In this document: positions 11,881 to 24,198 of the stretch, piece by piece
How positions within the stretch are numbered: position 1 is the first letter of the stretch
Layout: each line of letters begins with the position of its first letter
Assembly (NCBI GenBank): GCA_022605955.1
Contig: JAKCOZ010000005.1
Coordinates: forward strand, 55,134,750 to 55,198,749
Direction of reading: 5' to 3'
Source of the DNA: Rallus limicola
Lineage: Eukaryota; Chordata; Aves; Gruiformes; Rallidae
Length of the DNA stretch: 64,000 nucleotides
The notes under the pieces: generated by a model
The model's input: only the letters and a program-made list of their open reading frames with translations
Databases searched by the model: none
What the model was told of the DNA's origin: nothing
Position numbers and translations under genes: made by a program

Positions 11881-12599
11881 AAGTGAGGGAAGTGTGTGAG
11901 CTCCCTCCCTCCGACCTGAGCTGCCTCCCGTCCTCCTGCCCTTGTGCCAGAGCTTTATTTTCGGCTTGTTCTGACCCGGGAGAAGTTGAACGGGGAGAGA
12001 AGGTGCGAGAGGCGCGTCCCCGGTGCGCCCGGGCGGGGCTCTGCTCGGCGGCGGTGGGGGGACCCCACGGCCCCTCCTCATCCCCACCCCCCCCTTTTTG
12101 CTATTAAATTTTCTATTAAAAATATCTGCATGTCCGTGTTTTGCAAACCCAACGCGGCGCCGCTGCCCCGAGTCCCGTTCTACAGCATCACCCGTACATA
12201 TCTTACGAAATAAATTATATTAATGTATTTATATGTGTGTCCCCCCGGGTGACTCGATTGCTCTGGGTACCGCTGGCCCGGGGGACATTTGGCCCCTGGG
12301 AGGAGAACGGGGGTGCGGACCGTTCCACGGGTACTGTCGGGGGGACCCGGGGATGGGGACACCCGGGCACCCCGTTCCCATCTGTCCCGAGGGGCTGTGG
12401 GGTGTCTCCCCTTTGCTCTCATGGGTTTCCTCTCGCCCGGCTCCGCGCTGCTCAGCCGAGGGCTCCTGGCAGGCTCTGCATCCCCCCCTACCCCAAATAT
12501 TTACTTATATATTTTAATGCCTTTTGTTGTTATTATTATTATACTCCCCCCCAGCTTTTCGTTGTCCCCCCCCCTTCCTCTCCTTCCCCGGGCAATAGG

Positions 12600-12985
12600 G
12601 TAACGCCATCACCGCTGTCCATCCCATTAATTTGTACAATGACTTCATACGCTCCGCTCCATAATGTATATTTTAAAACCGAGCAGGTTCTTTTAATGTA
12701 TATTCTCCTGTCATTTCGGCGGCTGTTATTTCTCGCTTGATTGTCCCCCCGGTACAGCAGCGGCCTGTTTTTTCCTCCCCTGTTGTGTGTTTTTATTATT
12801 TTCCCCCTGGCTTAGATGTGTCAATCACTCTCTCCCTGCCATTGGTTGGAGAGTTTGCGTCAAAAAGTTGCCAGAGAGGCGCTTTCTCAGCAAAGCTCCC
12901 CGAAGAGAGGTAGAGACCTCAGCTCCAACGCACCCTGCCACTATTATTAAAAATAAAATCACTTGACCAGCTCCGGCACCGGCCA
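12600..12985 (+). promoter_or_regulatory. OTX2: Probable OTX2 proximal promoter
   Basis: This block lies just upstream of the first recognisable noncoding exon. It contains an inverted CCAAT box (ATTGG, 12841-12845), a TGTCAATCA PBX/MEIS-like site near 12819, TAAT cores, and an AT-rich AAATAAAATC stretch at 12951-12960 that could act as a weak TATA element. In mouse, visceral endoderm and cephalic mesenchyme enhancers lie within about 2 kb of the Otx2 promoter (established knowledge), so this and the block at 11.8 kb are the natural equivalents. The TSS is not determined here; near 12985 is a guess from the position of the AT-rich box. Confidence 0.5.
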
Positions 12986-13342
12986 GCTCTGTATGTACCG
13001 AGCCCAGACCGCCGAGCATCCCTGCATCCCTCTCTCTGCACCGTCCCCTCCCCTTCCTCTCCCATTTATTCTTCTTTTTCAAACATTTTTTTTCTTCTCT
13101 ACCCCACCCCCCCTCCCCCACCGCCCCCCACCACCCTTCCCCCCCCCCCCCTCCAACCACCCACCCACCCCTCCCCCCCGCCCCGATGTCCGTGGGCATG
13201 TGCATGCGGCGAGCTCTCTAACCTCCCGCTTTGTGCTTTCTCTCTCCCAGCTCAGCCCGACCCCTGAATTTGGCGAGGATCCGGGCGGCAGGTTTCCTCC
13301 CTCGCCCTCCAGCCCTGCCCGCGGCTCCGGCGAGGCTCGCAG
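12985..13342 (+). other. OTX2: OTX2 noncoding 5' exon (5' UTR)
   Basis: The exon ends in CGCAG followed by GTAAGTCC at 13343, a near-perfect splice donor, about 4 kb before the acceptor of the first coding exon. Its left edge is uncertain. Either it starts at a TSS near 12985, or it is an internal exon using the good acceptor (pyrimidine tract then CCCAG, 13247-13250) and starting at 13251. No OTX2 coding sequence is present, as expected for the 5' UTR of this gene. Long C runs at 13105-13180 lie inside the longer version and are probably error-prone. Confidence 0.55.
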
Positions 13343-15214
13343 GTAAGTCCGACCCTCTCGCTTCATCTTTCGTTGGGGGCATCGCTCGGTGGGCAGAAAT
13401 ACAGGGAAAGGGGAAATTAAATGTATTATTTTATATATATAATTTTTTTAAGAGCATGTCTGCCGGTGTGTGTGTGGGGGACACAACACACATACACGGT
13501 GTATTAGTGAGCCGGAGAGGGGAACAGGAGGCTCCCCGGAGGAGATGCTGCGCTGCCCGGGGGAGGCCGGGCCAGGCCGGGCAGAGGAGGGAGGCGGCCC
13601 CGGGCCGGGGAGGGGTGGGCGGGAAAGCACGGAGACGGAGGCAGCGGCCGCTCGGCCCTCGGCGGGGACCGGGAGCTGCTGGATGTAAGGGCGGAGGGCC
13701 AAGTCCGAGAAGCGGGGAGGTGTGTTTCCCACCACGCCTCCCTCCGCGGCCGGTGCCGGGCTGTCTCCCGTGGGTGAGCGGAGGTCGGGCTCTGGGGTGG
13801 GGGGTGGGGGGGGTGAAGCCGGCTGGCTCCTCCGCAGGCAGGAGCGGTTCTTCACCGCGATTTCGTTGGGTACTTGATTTTATTTCTTTCTCCTCGGCCT
13901 GATCCATTGGCCGTGGGTTATTCCCTGGCCCCCAACGGAGGACTTGTAAAAAATACAAATAACCGGGGAAGAAATTTCTCCCCTCTCTCCGCTCCTGCCT
14001 GAGGAAACATCCCAGATACACATTCCCCCCCCCCAACCCCCCATCCCTCCCGGAGACGCGGAGACTCAGGAAAGTAATTTTGCAAAGGTGTCTGAGCACT
14101 GGCGCGGCGGGAGAGCCGGGCTGGAAATACCAGGGAGAGAAACCTCCAAGGCATTTGGGGCCGGAGCTTCCCGGCTCGGCGCGGGTGAAATGGATGGCGA
14201 GAAAAGGCATCAAGGTCAGAGAGGGGAGCTGGAGCTGTTTCCCATATGCCTTATCTTAATTTTTTTTTTGTCATTTATTTTATTTTACATAATTTATGTC
14301 GTTGTTATTCCTGCTTAAAGCTCTTCCCAAAGAAGCCAGGCGGGTATAACGCGCACCGCGCTCACAAAGAGAAAGTCGGGAAAGTCCTCGTGCACCGGCA
14401 CAAGTTTCTTGGGGAGCTAAAAACCGCCTCCGCTGCAGAGATTTATTTAGATATCGACTCCTCCGAGAAGTTGAGGAGGGTTTTTTTTTATTTATTTTCT
14501 GCTGGAAAACACTCAGCTCCGGCTTAGAAAAAAACCCCAAAATACCCCAAAAAAAACCCCAACCCAACCCCAAAACACCCATCCAAAAAAACAGCAGTTA
14601 AATGCGGGCTGGTGCCGAAGGGGACGCAGAGATGGGGGTCAAACGGCTCCACATCGGAGGTCGCTGCCCACCGAGCCCGGCCCCGCTGCTCCCGGCCGGC
14701 CCTTTCGTTTGCCCCGCGCCGGAGAGGGAACCGGCGGCCGCGGAGCTGAGCGCAGGTTTAGGTGGCGAAGCGCGGAAGCAAAGAGCCGCGTCGGGTCCGT
14801 CTGCATCACCTTCCTATAAGGGGGGAAAAAATTCCCCTTTTTGGGAAATATCAACCCAAACCCTCCCCCCGGGGCGGGAAGGGGGGTGTGGTGGTGGTGG
14901 TGGTGTAGAAATTAGAATTAAAGAAAAATAATTAAGAAATGAGGTGCGGGCAGGGGACCGAGCTCTCGTTTGCAAAACAAAACCAAACAAATCGAGTCAA
15001 ATTCTCTTTCCTATCTCCGCACCTTCCCTCCCTCTCCGCGGGAGTCTCTCCGCGCTCTACTCCGCAGCCCTTCGAACCCCCCACCCCCACCCCCCCTCTC
15101 CCCTCCCCGGCTGCCCGCGTCCCCCCAGCGCGGCCAAGGGCAGAGCCGCAGCCTGCGCGCGCGGGCCGCGGATCGCTGCCTTGCATTAATCATCCCGGGC
15201 GATCAGCGGAGCTG

Positions 15215-15345
15215 GGGCCGATGGCCCGTAATTAGGGAGCGTGTGCCGCCCGGATTATCTCGTTAGTTTATCAAGAAAACATTTATTATAATTAATTCTC
15301 GGACGGGGTAATTATTATTGAGCGAGGACAGAGCAACTGGTAGCC
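15215..15345. promoter_or_regulatory. Candidate enhancer in OTX2 intron 1
   Basis: AT-rich homeodomain-core cluster inside the CpG-rich intron: GTAATTAGGG, GGATTA at 15252-15257, TTAGTTTATCAAG, ATTATAATTAATTC and GTAATTATTATTGAG. The sharp composition change against its flanks suggests selection. Confidence 0.4.
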
Positions 15346-16403
15346 GGGATCTTTTGCGGAGCGGGGAGGGGAGGTGGCGGTGGCGGGAGAGAGAGGAGGA
15401 GGAGAGGAGGAGATGGGGAGGGGGAGGAAAGGAGGGGAAAAGGTGACAGATTGCGGAGCGGAGCCGTTGCTCCGCGGGCTGGCCCCGGGATGCGCGGCCG
15501 TGGCCGAGCGGCTCCGCGGGCGGCCGCGCTAGGCTGGCGCCTCGGCGTGACGCCGCCGAGTTTAAACGGAGTGGAGGTCCGGGCTTGGGTTTTAGGTCCA
15601 TTTCTTTCTTTATTTGTTTGTTTTCGAGGGGCTCTTTTGCGGGGGTTTTGGGGTTGTTTTGCTCGAGGGCTTTTTTTTTTAAGCGTGCCGCAAAGCCAGT
15701 TTTGCCTCCCTCCGCGCATCCCGGGACCGGCGACCAATTCTGCGGCCAAACCTCCCCGACACCGGCGCGGAGCGGGATCTTCCCCCCACAAACACCCCAC
15801 CCCCGGCAAAGCTGCCCCTCTCCAGCCTCCGCCTCGGGGGCGGAATTGTTAAAAAAGGGGTCGAACCCCGCTCTCCCCCGCCCCGCGCTAGACGCGCTCC
15901 CGCTCCGCACTTTTGAGGGAGGCAAAGCGTTTCCTGAAGGGAAAAAGGGAAACTCCGCACCGCGGATAACCGGCACCGACGGCGCTGGTGGGACAGGGAA
16001 GGTGTGTGGGTGTATGTGGGGGTGGGGGTGTGCACTGGGGCCGGGGGTGTCCCGCAGGAGCCCCCCGGCATCACGCAGCCTTCCTGGGGCTGCGACTCCT
16101 CTGCCGTGTGCACTTGTTAGCTGCACCACGGAGTTTTGGGGTGTTCCGGGGAGAAAAGTTTTGCTGGAGTTCGTTTTTTCTTTTCCCGGCAGCCGCCGGG
16201 AATAGATGGAAGAGCGAGGTTTTTACCCAAAAAGACACACAAAATGTCTAGGGGGAAACGGTCTGAACCCTTCCAGACCCTCTGGGCTGTCCCCTTGTCG
16301 GCCATTTTTGGGGGCAGAGTTTGTGTTTGGGTCTCCCCCCACCACCACCATCGCCCCCCGCTGCAGAGCGCTCGGTCCCGCCGGGGTAGCGAGCGGAGGA
16401 GCT

Positions 16404-16475
16404 GGAGCGGGCACCCGGGGGAGCCGGACCCGGGGAGCCGGAGCGGGCACCCGGGGGAGCCGGGCCCGGGGAGCC
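16404..16475 (+). repeat. 36 bp tandem duplication, two copies
   Basis: Unit GGAGCGGGCACCCGGGGGAG plus 16 more bases occurs at 16404-16439 and 16440-16475 with one or two differences. It lies in intron 1. Confidence 0.85.
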
Positions 16476-16544
16476 TCTCGCCCGCCGGGGCCGTCCTGGG
16501 GCCGCTTCCCACCGAGGTGTTTGTTTAGCTTCAGCTCCGTCATC

Positions 16545-16690
16545 AAGAGTTTCTTGAAAGCCTAATAAATCTGTTACTTGCCTCCAAATCTAATTACCCG
16601 GACTACTAATTAGGTGCAAATGGCCGGTGGAAATTACTGCAGACGTAGACTGATGGCGGCAGAGCAGAAAAGGTTTGTCTCTTCTCTTCC
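16545..16690. promoter_or_regulatory. Candidate enhancer in OTX2 intron 1
   Basis: Dense TAAT cores (GCCTAATAAATC, ATCTAATTACCCGG, CTACTAATTAGGTGC) followed by GGAAATTACTGC, in an otherwise CpG-rich intron. Confidence 0.45.
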
Positions 16691-16879
16691 CGAGCGGGCA
16701 TTTGAGCTCTGAAATGCGGCAAACGTCGGGGGGAAGGGGAAAAGGGGCTGGGGGGAATGGGGAGGCGCGGGGGGGGGGGAGGGGGGAGAGGTTTGAATGT
16801 TGCCCAAACCTGGGATAATTAAAGTTCTTGCAAGAGACTAGGGAGAGATAGGTTTCTTGAATTGTTTCTTTGTTTCTCA

Positions 16880-17060
16880 CCCTTGGGCTTTGTTATCTGC
16901 ATTATTTATTTAGCCGAGGGGTTCTTTGTGTCTGCCAATGGCCCCAATCAAGTTTTGCTTGAGACAATTAGCCGGTGCCCGGCCCGGGAATCCTATGCAA
17001 ATGCCCCGGGCCCGCAGCACAATGCGGGCAGTTGAAGGCATGGGGGGGTTTTTGTTCGGG
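16880..17060. promoter_or_regulatory. Candidate enhancer with POU octamer
   Basis: Contains a perfect octamer, ATGCAAAT, at 16995-17002 (POU/OCT site), a CCAAT-like GCCAATGGCCCCAATC, CAATTAGCC and CAGTAATTACTGGC. It sits 250-400 bp before the first coding exon. OTX2 is a known target of POU/SOX regulation in early embryo and neural cells (general knowledge); the link here is inference. Confidence 0.45.
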
Positions 17061-17300
17061 CAGTAATTACTGGCTGGGATGTTGTTGCTCCCCCCACCCC
17101 CTTTTTTTTTTTTTTTTTGGGGGGGGGGGGGGGAGAGATGCGTTTATCTAGTCAGTCTCTCCCAGCTCCCAAATCCGGCTGGGGTCCGCGCTTTACGAGC
17201 TGCAGGATTGAAGGGGGGAAGGCAAGAGGGGATAAAAGCTTGGGGGGGTGGGCACAGTGAGCTGGCGTGACCCCCCACCCCCTCTCTCTCGCCTCCGCAG

Positions 17301-17426
17301 GCACCTGGCGGCTCCCCCCACCCACGACGGCATCCCCAGGCACCGCCCGGGGCAGGCAGGGCGCTCGGGCGGCGCTCCCCCTCGCCCGGATTTCGGACCA
17401 ACTCTCCTCCCCGCCACAACTTTAGC
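17301..17426 (+). other. OTX2: OTX2 5' UTR part of first coding exon
   Basis: A pyrimidine-rich stretch ending in CTCCGCAG (to 17300) is a strong acceptor. The 126 nt after it lead into the two adjacent ATG codons of OTX2. An A at -3 of the first ATG favours initiation there. Confidence 0.75.
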
Positions 17427-17524
17427 ATGATGTCTTATCTTAAGCAACCACCTTATGCAGTCAATGGCCTGAGTCCTCACAACCTCGGGCATGGATTTGT
17501 TGCATCCGTCCGTCGGTTATCCCG
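17427..17524 (+). CDS. OTX2: OTX2 coding exon 1 (start; one-base insertion)
   Basis: Starts with two adjacent ATGs (17427, 17430) and reads MMSYLKQPPYAVNGLS, the OTX2 N-terminus. The exon ends CCCG before the donor GTAAGC at 17525, in the normal place between Pro32 and Ala33. The normal exon contributes 97 coding bases; this one has 98. The extra base lies within 17474-17476 (AGTCCTC where AGC/T-CTC is expected). As a result the rest of the family sequence (TTSGMDLLHPSVGYP) appears only in the next frame, from about 17477 on. The encoded segment is the region before the homeodomain. Because OTX2 loss is lethal in vertebrates, I treat the extra base as a probable sequence error, but the written sequence does shift frame. 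Confidence 0.93.
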
Positions 17525-17992
17525 GTAAGCCACGTTTTTCTTCCCTCTCTCCACTCCGCCCCCCCCCCCCCCCTCCCGCATCCCCCCTTCCTTTTTGCCC
17601 CACGGAGGAGAAGCCGCCGGGCTTTTGGAGACACAACATGCACAGAGGCCATGATGGCTGGGGTGGGGTTAGTGGGGGGCGTGAGGTCTCCCTTTCTCCT
17701 TTCCTCCTCACCTTCAACTTTTTTACCCGGGGATCTGCAAAGGGGGAACACTCTCCTGCTTGGGGAGCGGGGGAGGAGGGCGGGTATTGGGGTGCAGACC
17801 GATCCAGGTGGGATTGCTGCACGGTGACGGGCTGCGGACTTGGGGTACGGGTTTCTCAAGGCAGGGGGGGGGTGAGGGTGCAGGGGTGGGGGGGAGGGGG
17901 GGATTGGGGTGTCCCTTGGGAGGGTGCTGGAAGGGACACACGGGGCTGAGGGGCCGCTGACTGACGGCCAGGGCCTCTGGCTCCTTTCGCAG
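17525..17992 (+). other. OTX2: OTX2 intron 2
   Basis: A 468 bp GT-AG intron (donor GTAAGC, acceptor CTTTCGCAG), GC-rich with a poly-C run near 17560 and G runs near 17860-17905. No other feature is seen. Confidence 0.85.
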
Positions 17993-18149
17993 CCACCCCC
18001 CGAAAGCAGCGGCGGGAGCGCACGACCTTCACCCGAGCGCAGCTGGACGTGCTGGCAGGCCCTTTTCGCCAAGACCCGGTACCCTACCGACATCTTCATG
18101 CGGGAGGAGGTGGCGGCTGAAAATCAACCTGCCCGAGTCCCGAGTGCAG
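17993..18149 (+). CDS. OTX2: OTX2 homeobox exon (three insertions)
   Basis: Encodes most of the homeodomain: the [18 protein letters not shown] arm and helix 1, then helix 2, ending at SRVQ before the donor GTAGG at 18150. Acceptor CAG is at 17990-17992. The OTX exon is 152 bp in the family; this copy is 157 bp. I see an extra C near 18056 (after LDVL), three extra bases within 18083-18088 (adding one residue between Pro63 and Asp64), and an extra G at 18115 or 18116 (before [11 protein letters not shown]). The parts are recognisable in three different frames. Taken with the insertion in the previous exon, the frame returns to normal only at Leu73, so the arm, helix 1 and most of helix 2 would be scrambled if this were the true sequence. 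Sequencing or assembly error is the likeliest reason. Confidence 0.93.
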
Positions 18150-20178
<2,029 letters not shown>

Positions 20179-21280
20179 AGAACCTTTGTGGTAAAGAGAG
20201 AGAAATCAGCGATGAGAACAAACAGGCTGGGCTGGACGCTCCAGTTTTAGTCAGGTCTTGGTTAAATTAAAAGAGAAAAATAACTCAAAAGGACAAACAA
20301 AACGAACAAAAAAACAAAAACAAACAGCGACAAGAGGGGGGACAGTGTTGGTGTGATCCCGTTCAGACTCACCTCCTGCTCAGACGCTCTGGAAAAGGAA
20401 TAATAATAATAATAATAATAAATAATAAAAGAGGAAAAATGGAGGAGGAAGGCCTTAAACGGACAGATCATCTAGTGAGCAGAAAACAGGCAGACCCATC
20501 TGTGTTCTTTCTAGTTTTAGGCAATTGTTGGGTTTCTTTGTTCGGAAGAGGTTGGGAGATCGTTCCACCTCCGGGCCAGTTTTAAAACAAAAAACAAAAA
20601 AACAAAAAACAAAAAAAAAAAAGAAAAAAAAAAAAAGGAAAAAGGAAAAAAAAAAAAGGAAAAAAAAAAGTCTAGGTTTTTATTTCTTTTTTTTTTTTTT
20701 TTTTTTTGGCGTGTGTGTGCGTGGAAAGATCCTTCACCCAGAGGTTTCCAATGTGTTAGCCAACCCTTGGTTAAAATATTCAGAATGGACAGCATCTCTC
20801 TCTTTATTATTATTTCCCCCCTCCCTCCTTTTCCTTTTCTCCCCATCCCTTTTTTTTCTTTCTTTCTTTCTTTCTTTCTTCTCCCTCCCTCTCATCCAAC
20901 AGTTTCATGCCCAACTTGCTGCTTCAAGTTGGGACCCGGAGAACTTGGTTTCAGGGCTGTGTGGGGTTGTGTGACTGATTGTCCTAGCTGCACTACTTTA
21001 TTTAAAGATTTAAAAAAAAAAAAAAGATAATGTTCATAAGGAGTCAATATGTAGTTTTTAAGAGACAATCAGTGTGTGTCTTATATAAATGGTACATCTG
21101 TGGTTTTTAATCTGTGCTAGACTTCAAAACTGTGATCTCCTGTATTGTATGCAACTACGAACTCCGCACCAGCGGGAGTTCTGCTGTGATTTAAATAGGT
21201 TATAATTATAAGTGAAATTCAGAGCAACTGAGTTACCTATTCTCATCTTTTAAATAATAATAAAAAAAAATTCATAAAAA
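20179..21280 (+). other. OTX2: OTX2 3' UTR (end estimated)
   Basis: Follows the TGA at 20176-20178. It contains low-complexity stretches: TAA repeats at 20398-20430, an A-rich tract at 20581-20670, a T run at 20688-20707 and TTTC repeats at 20857-20882. The stretch 21025-21250 is unique sequence of the kind seen in conserved 3' UTRs. An AATAAA at 21259-21264 is a possible polyadenylation signal. The transcript may run further, since the unique stretch at about 21700-21785 also looks like UTR sequence. Confidence 0.6.
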
Positions 21281-21589
21281 GAAATATATATATGAAAAAC
21301 AAACAAAACCACGATCGCCTTTCACCCCAGGCGAACTGCACTGAAACTTTTTCACATCAAACTCTCTCTGAATGAAAGAGAAAAGACTGAAAACAAACAA
21401 ACAAAAAAAAACCCCAAAAACCCCAAACCAAACCCACCCGAGGACATTAAACTCCTCTGGAGCTCACTTACCCCTGGCCACGCCAGCGGTAACCCTCAAA
21501 TCCAACAGGACTTTGGGCAGTTGCTCTGACCTGGATGAATTTAAACTGAGAAATTCGTTGTCGTTTATGCTTGCAGATGTTAACTGAAA

Positions 21590-21690
21590 AAAAAAAAAAA
21601 AAAGAAAAAAAAAAAGAAAAAAAAAAGATATATATGCATAAACCTTTCTTTTTTTCTTTTTTTTTTTTCTTTTTCTTTTTTTCTTCTTCT
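21590..21690 (+). repeat. A-rich then (TTC)n/T-rich tract
   Basis: A-rich block at 21586-21625, then T-rich TTTTTC units and a TTC repeat to about 21698. It lies within or just past the OTX2 3' UTR. Confidence 0.85.
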
Positions 21691-21789
21691 TCTTCTTCCT
21701 GGATTTGGCAGATATGTATAATTATATTAAAATGGTTCTAGCACACTTGATGGTTGTCTTCCATTTTAATCGCATCCGGAGAGTGAGGG

Positions 21790-23133
21790 AGGAGAGGGGC
21801 GATGCCGTCTGCCGCAGGGGTTGCTCTGCTTGCAGCCAGCCGTGCGGGACCAGGACACTCTGCCTGCTTGCTTCTGCAGGGACAAGACAAAAGGGGGGTT
21901 TGCCAGCAGCTCCTCGACGTGAAGGAAGCAAAATGAAGGGGAGAATATTCATTTTTTAAGAAATGTTATTTTTAAAGCAAAAAAAAAAACCAAAACAAAC
22001 CCATCTCAAATTTGTTACAAACAGACCTTGGATAATGTCACCTCATCCACCCTCAGCTTTCCCAAACCTCGTCATGGGAAGGGGAGGGATGCGTTTGCTC
22101 TGTGCCCCTCTGAGAGGTGCCGGTCCCCAGCTGCACTTGGGGAGAGCCCTAACTTTCCAGGCTGATCCAGGGAGGAACTGGGGAGCGATCAGGCAGGATT
22201 ATCTGAGTGGAGGTGCTGGGGAAGGAAAGGGACAAGTTTTGATGCTACAATTCCATGAGCTGAAGCCCCAGCGCCCTGTGATACTGGATCAGACCCTTCC
22301 CGAGCATCCCTGCTCTTGGTGGCTCTTTCTCTGTCCTTTCCCCCCCTCCCCTCTCTCTCTCTTTCTCCTTCCCTCGTGCATCGCTGGGGTCGCTTGACCC
22401 TGAACTCGGTTTGGATTTAATGGAGCAAAGAAATGGATCTCTGGAAAGAGAGAAAGGTTGGAATAAACCACCCACCACCATCCTGCTCCCTGTCACCCGC
22501 CGTCCCAGCAGCTTGTCACCGCCACCCTCCTGCTCGTGCATCACTCGGGGCCGCAGGCGTGTGGCCACCATCACCCAACCATGGTTCCCAGGACCAGAGA
22601 CTGCAAATGCCTCTCGGGCCATCCCTTGGCTCCTTGTCCTGTCCCAAGCAGGCTGTCCCCCTTCCACAGACACCAGCAAACCCTCTCTTTCCCACGGCGG
22701 CATCTATGTCCCCTGCCACCATGAGCAAAGAGAGACCAGCCTTTAAGATAACCACATCGTCCAGCTCTCAATGAAGGAGAGGGTTTTATGTCACTTCCTG
22801 TTAGCACTTGTCAGTCAGTGGTTTCCATTTATTTTCTCATTTATTTCCCTTTTTTTTTTGGAGGGGGGGGGAGGATGATGTGTGCAGGGGAGCTTTGGGA
22901 AGCACAAGGCAGCACGGATGTTGGGGCTGCTGGGGGTGGCTCAGCCAGGTCCCCACCACGATCACTCTCATGCAGCAGCACAAAAAGTTTCATTTCTCCA
23001 CAGATTTGGCTCAAACCACCAAAGTTTACCCCCTTAGAAAAATAATATTAAAGAAATATTGGGCTGGAAAAAGCAAGTCCTTGTTGAAGTGGGGTGCAGC
23101 AACCCTGGAAAAGCTCTTTGTCTCCTGGGCTTT

Positions 23134-23203
<70 letters not shown>

Positions 23204-24050
23204 CCTCTTTAAACCACACTTCCCATTTTACTTTGCCCATCTTATCTTCTCTTTTCCTCCTGAGTTTTTCCTCTGTCTGTTAGGGATGAGCTCCTCTGGC
23301 TGCAGCTCATTTTTATCAGGGGGGAAAAAAAAAACCCAAAAGCAAGTCAAGAAAGCCAATTCATCTCTGAATTTTGCCTGGGTTTTGGTATTTTTTTTGC
23401 ACTTCCCACATTTTCTCTACCTGTTTGTTCCAGATTTTAATTTAAATGGGCACTTGCGTGGGCAAAGGGCAAAATCCCAAGGTGAACTGGCAAACATGGA
23501 ATATTATATAAAAGGCATTTTAACTCCTTTCTCGTTTTGAATGTTGTAGATGAATTTGTTTCCTCTCAACTCAGACTGCAGAAGGCAATCCTGGATCCAA
23601 TAAAAGCAGGGGAAAAGCTAGGAAGGGGGGAAACCGTGTCGGTTTAGTGTTGGAAAGCTGGATTTAGGGTCAAAGAGCTGATTAGAAGGGTGTTTGATTT
23701 GAGGTGCCCCCACCCCCCCCCCCAGCTCCCCTCCCTATATATACATATAAGTGAGCCCATCCTCCCCCAGTTCTGCAGGGTGACTCTTCCCATCATGGGG
23801 AGGAAAAAAAAAATAAATCCAATTGAAAAAGAAATCTCAAATCCAGGAGGGAAGTGTCAGCCCCAACCACAGCTGAGCTGCCTCAAACATCAGCTCCACC
23901 TCCTCTGCCCTGCTCCCTGCCTGGTGCCCTGCCTGGTGCCCTGCCTGCACCTTGCCTGGTCCCCTCCTGCTCTTGGTCTGCTGCCTGATTCCCTGTCCGT
24001 CTGCCTGTCTGCACCCTGCCTGCACCCTCCCCACACCTTGACATCCACCT
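21790..24050. other. Downstream intergenic, no gene seen
   Basis: Mixed sequence with short unrelated open frames, a (TTA)n plus poly-T tract (23138-23199), and a somewhat conserved-looking AT-rich stretch at 23400-23545 that includes ATATTATATAAAAGGC. I see no exon or recognisable transposon. Confidence 0.55.
23138..23199 (+). repeat. (TTA)n followed by poly-T
   Basis: About 11 ATT units followed by a run of 27 T, giving the spurious poly-Leu/Phe or poly-Asn/Lys frames on the two strands. Confidence 0.92.
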
Positions 24051-24060
24051 CCTTGCACCC

Positions 24061-24198
24061 TGCCCCATCCCTCCTCACTCCCTGCCCCATCCCTCCTCAC
24101 TCCCTGCCCAATCCCTTCTCACTCCCTGCCCCATCCCTCCTCACTCCCTGCCCCATCCCTCCTCACTCCCTGCACCATCCCTCCTCGCTCCCTGCCCC
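24061..24198. repeat. 22 bp minisatellite, about six copies
   Basis: Unit CATCCCTCCTCACTCCCTGC plus two C, repeated in tandem with few changes. A related degenerate CCTGCCTGGTGCC stretch precedes it from about 23910. Confidence 0.88.

Larger units (their letters stand above)
13343..17300 (+). other. OTX2: OTX2 intron 1 (5' UTR intron)
   Basis: GT-AG intron between the noncoding exon and the first coding exon. It is unusually CpG-rich for much of its length (13.3-13.9 and 14.6-16.5 kb), which fits a CpG-island developmental gene. Two AT-rich islands with TAAT cores (15215-15345 and 16545-17060) stand out and are listed separately. It also holds an A/C-rich tract at 14525-14590 and a 36 bp tandem duplication at 16404-16475. 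The many open frames on both strands are GC-driven and unrelated to known proteins. Confidence 0.75.

Noticed and set aside
12141..12740. 199-codon plus-strand open frame
   Set aside because: Sits in the promoter flank with low-complexity translation and no homology that I recognise.
13431..14213. 260-codon minus-strand open frame
   Set aside because: Lies in CpG-rich OTX2 intron 1, Pro/Arg/Gly-rich composition, no family resemblance, other frames equally open.
15263..16129. 288-codon minus-strand open frame
   Set aside because: GC-driven frame in intron 1; low-complexity Pro/Ser/Arg composition and no recognisable domain.
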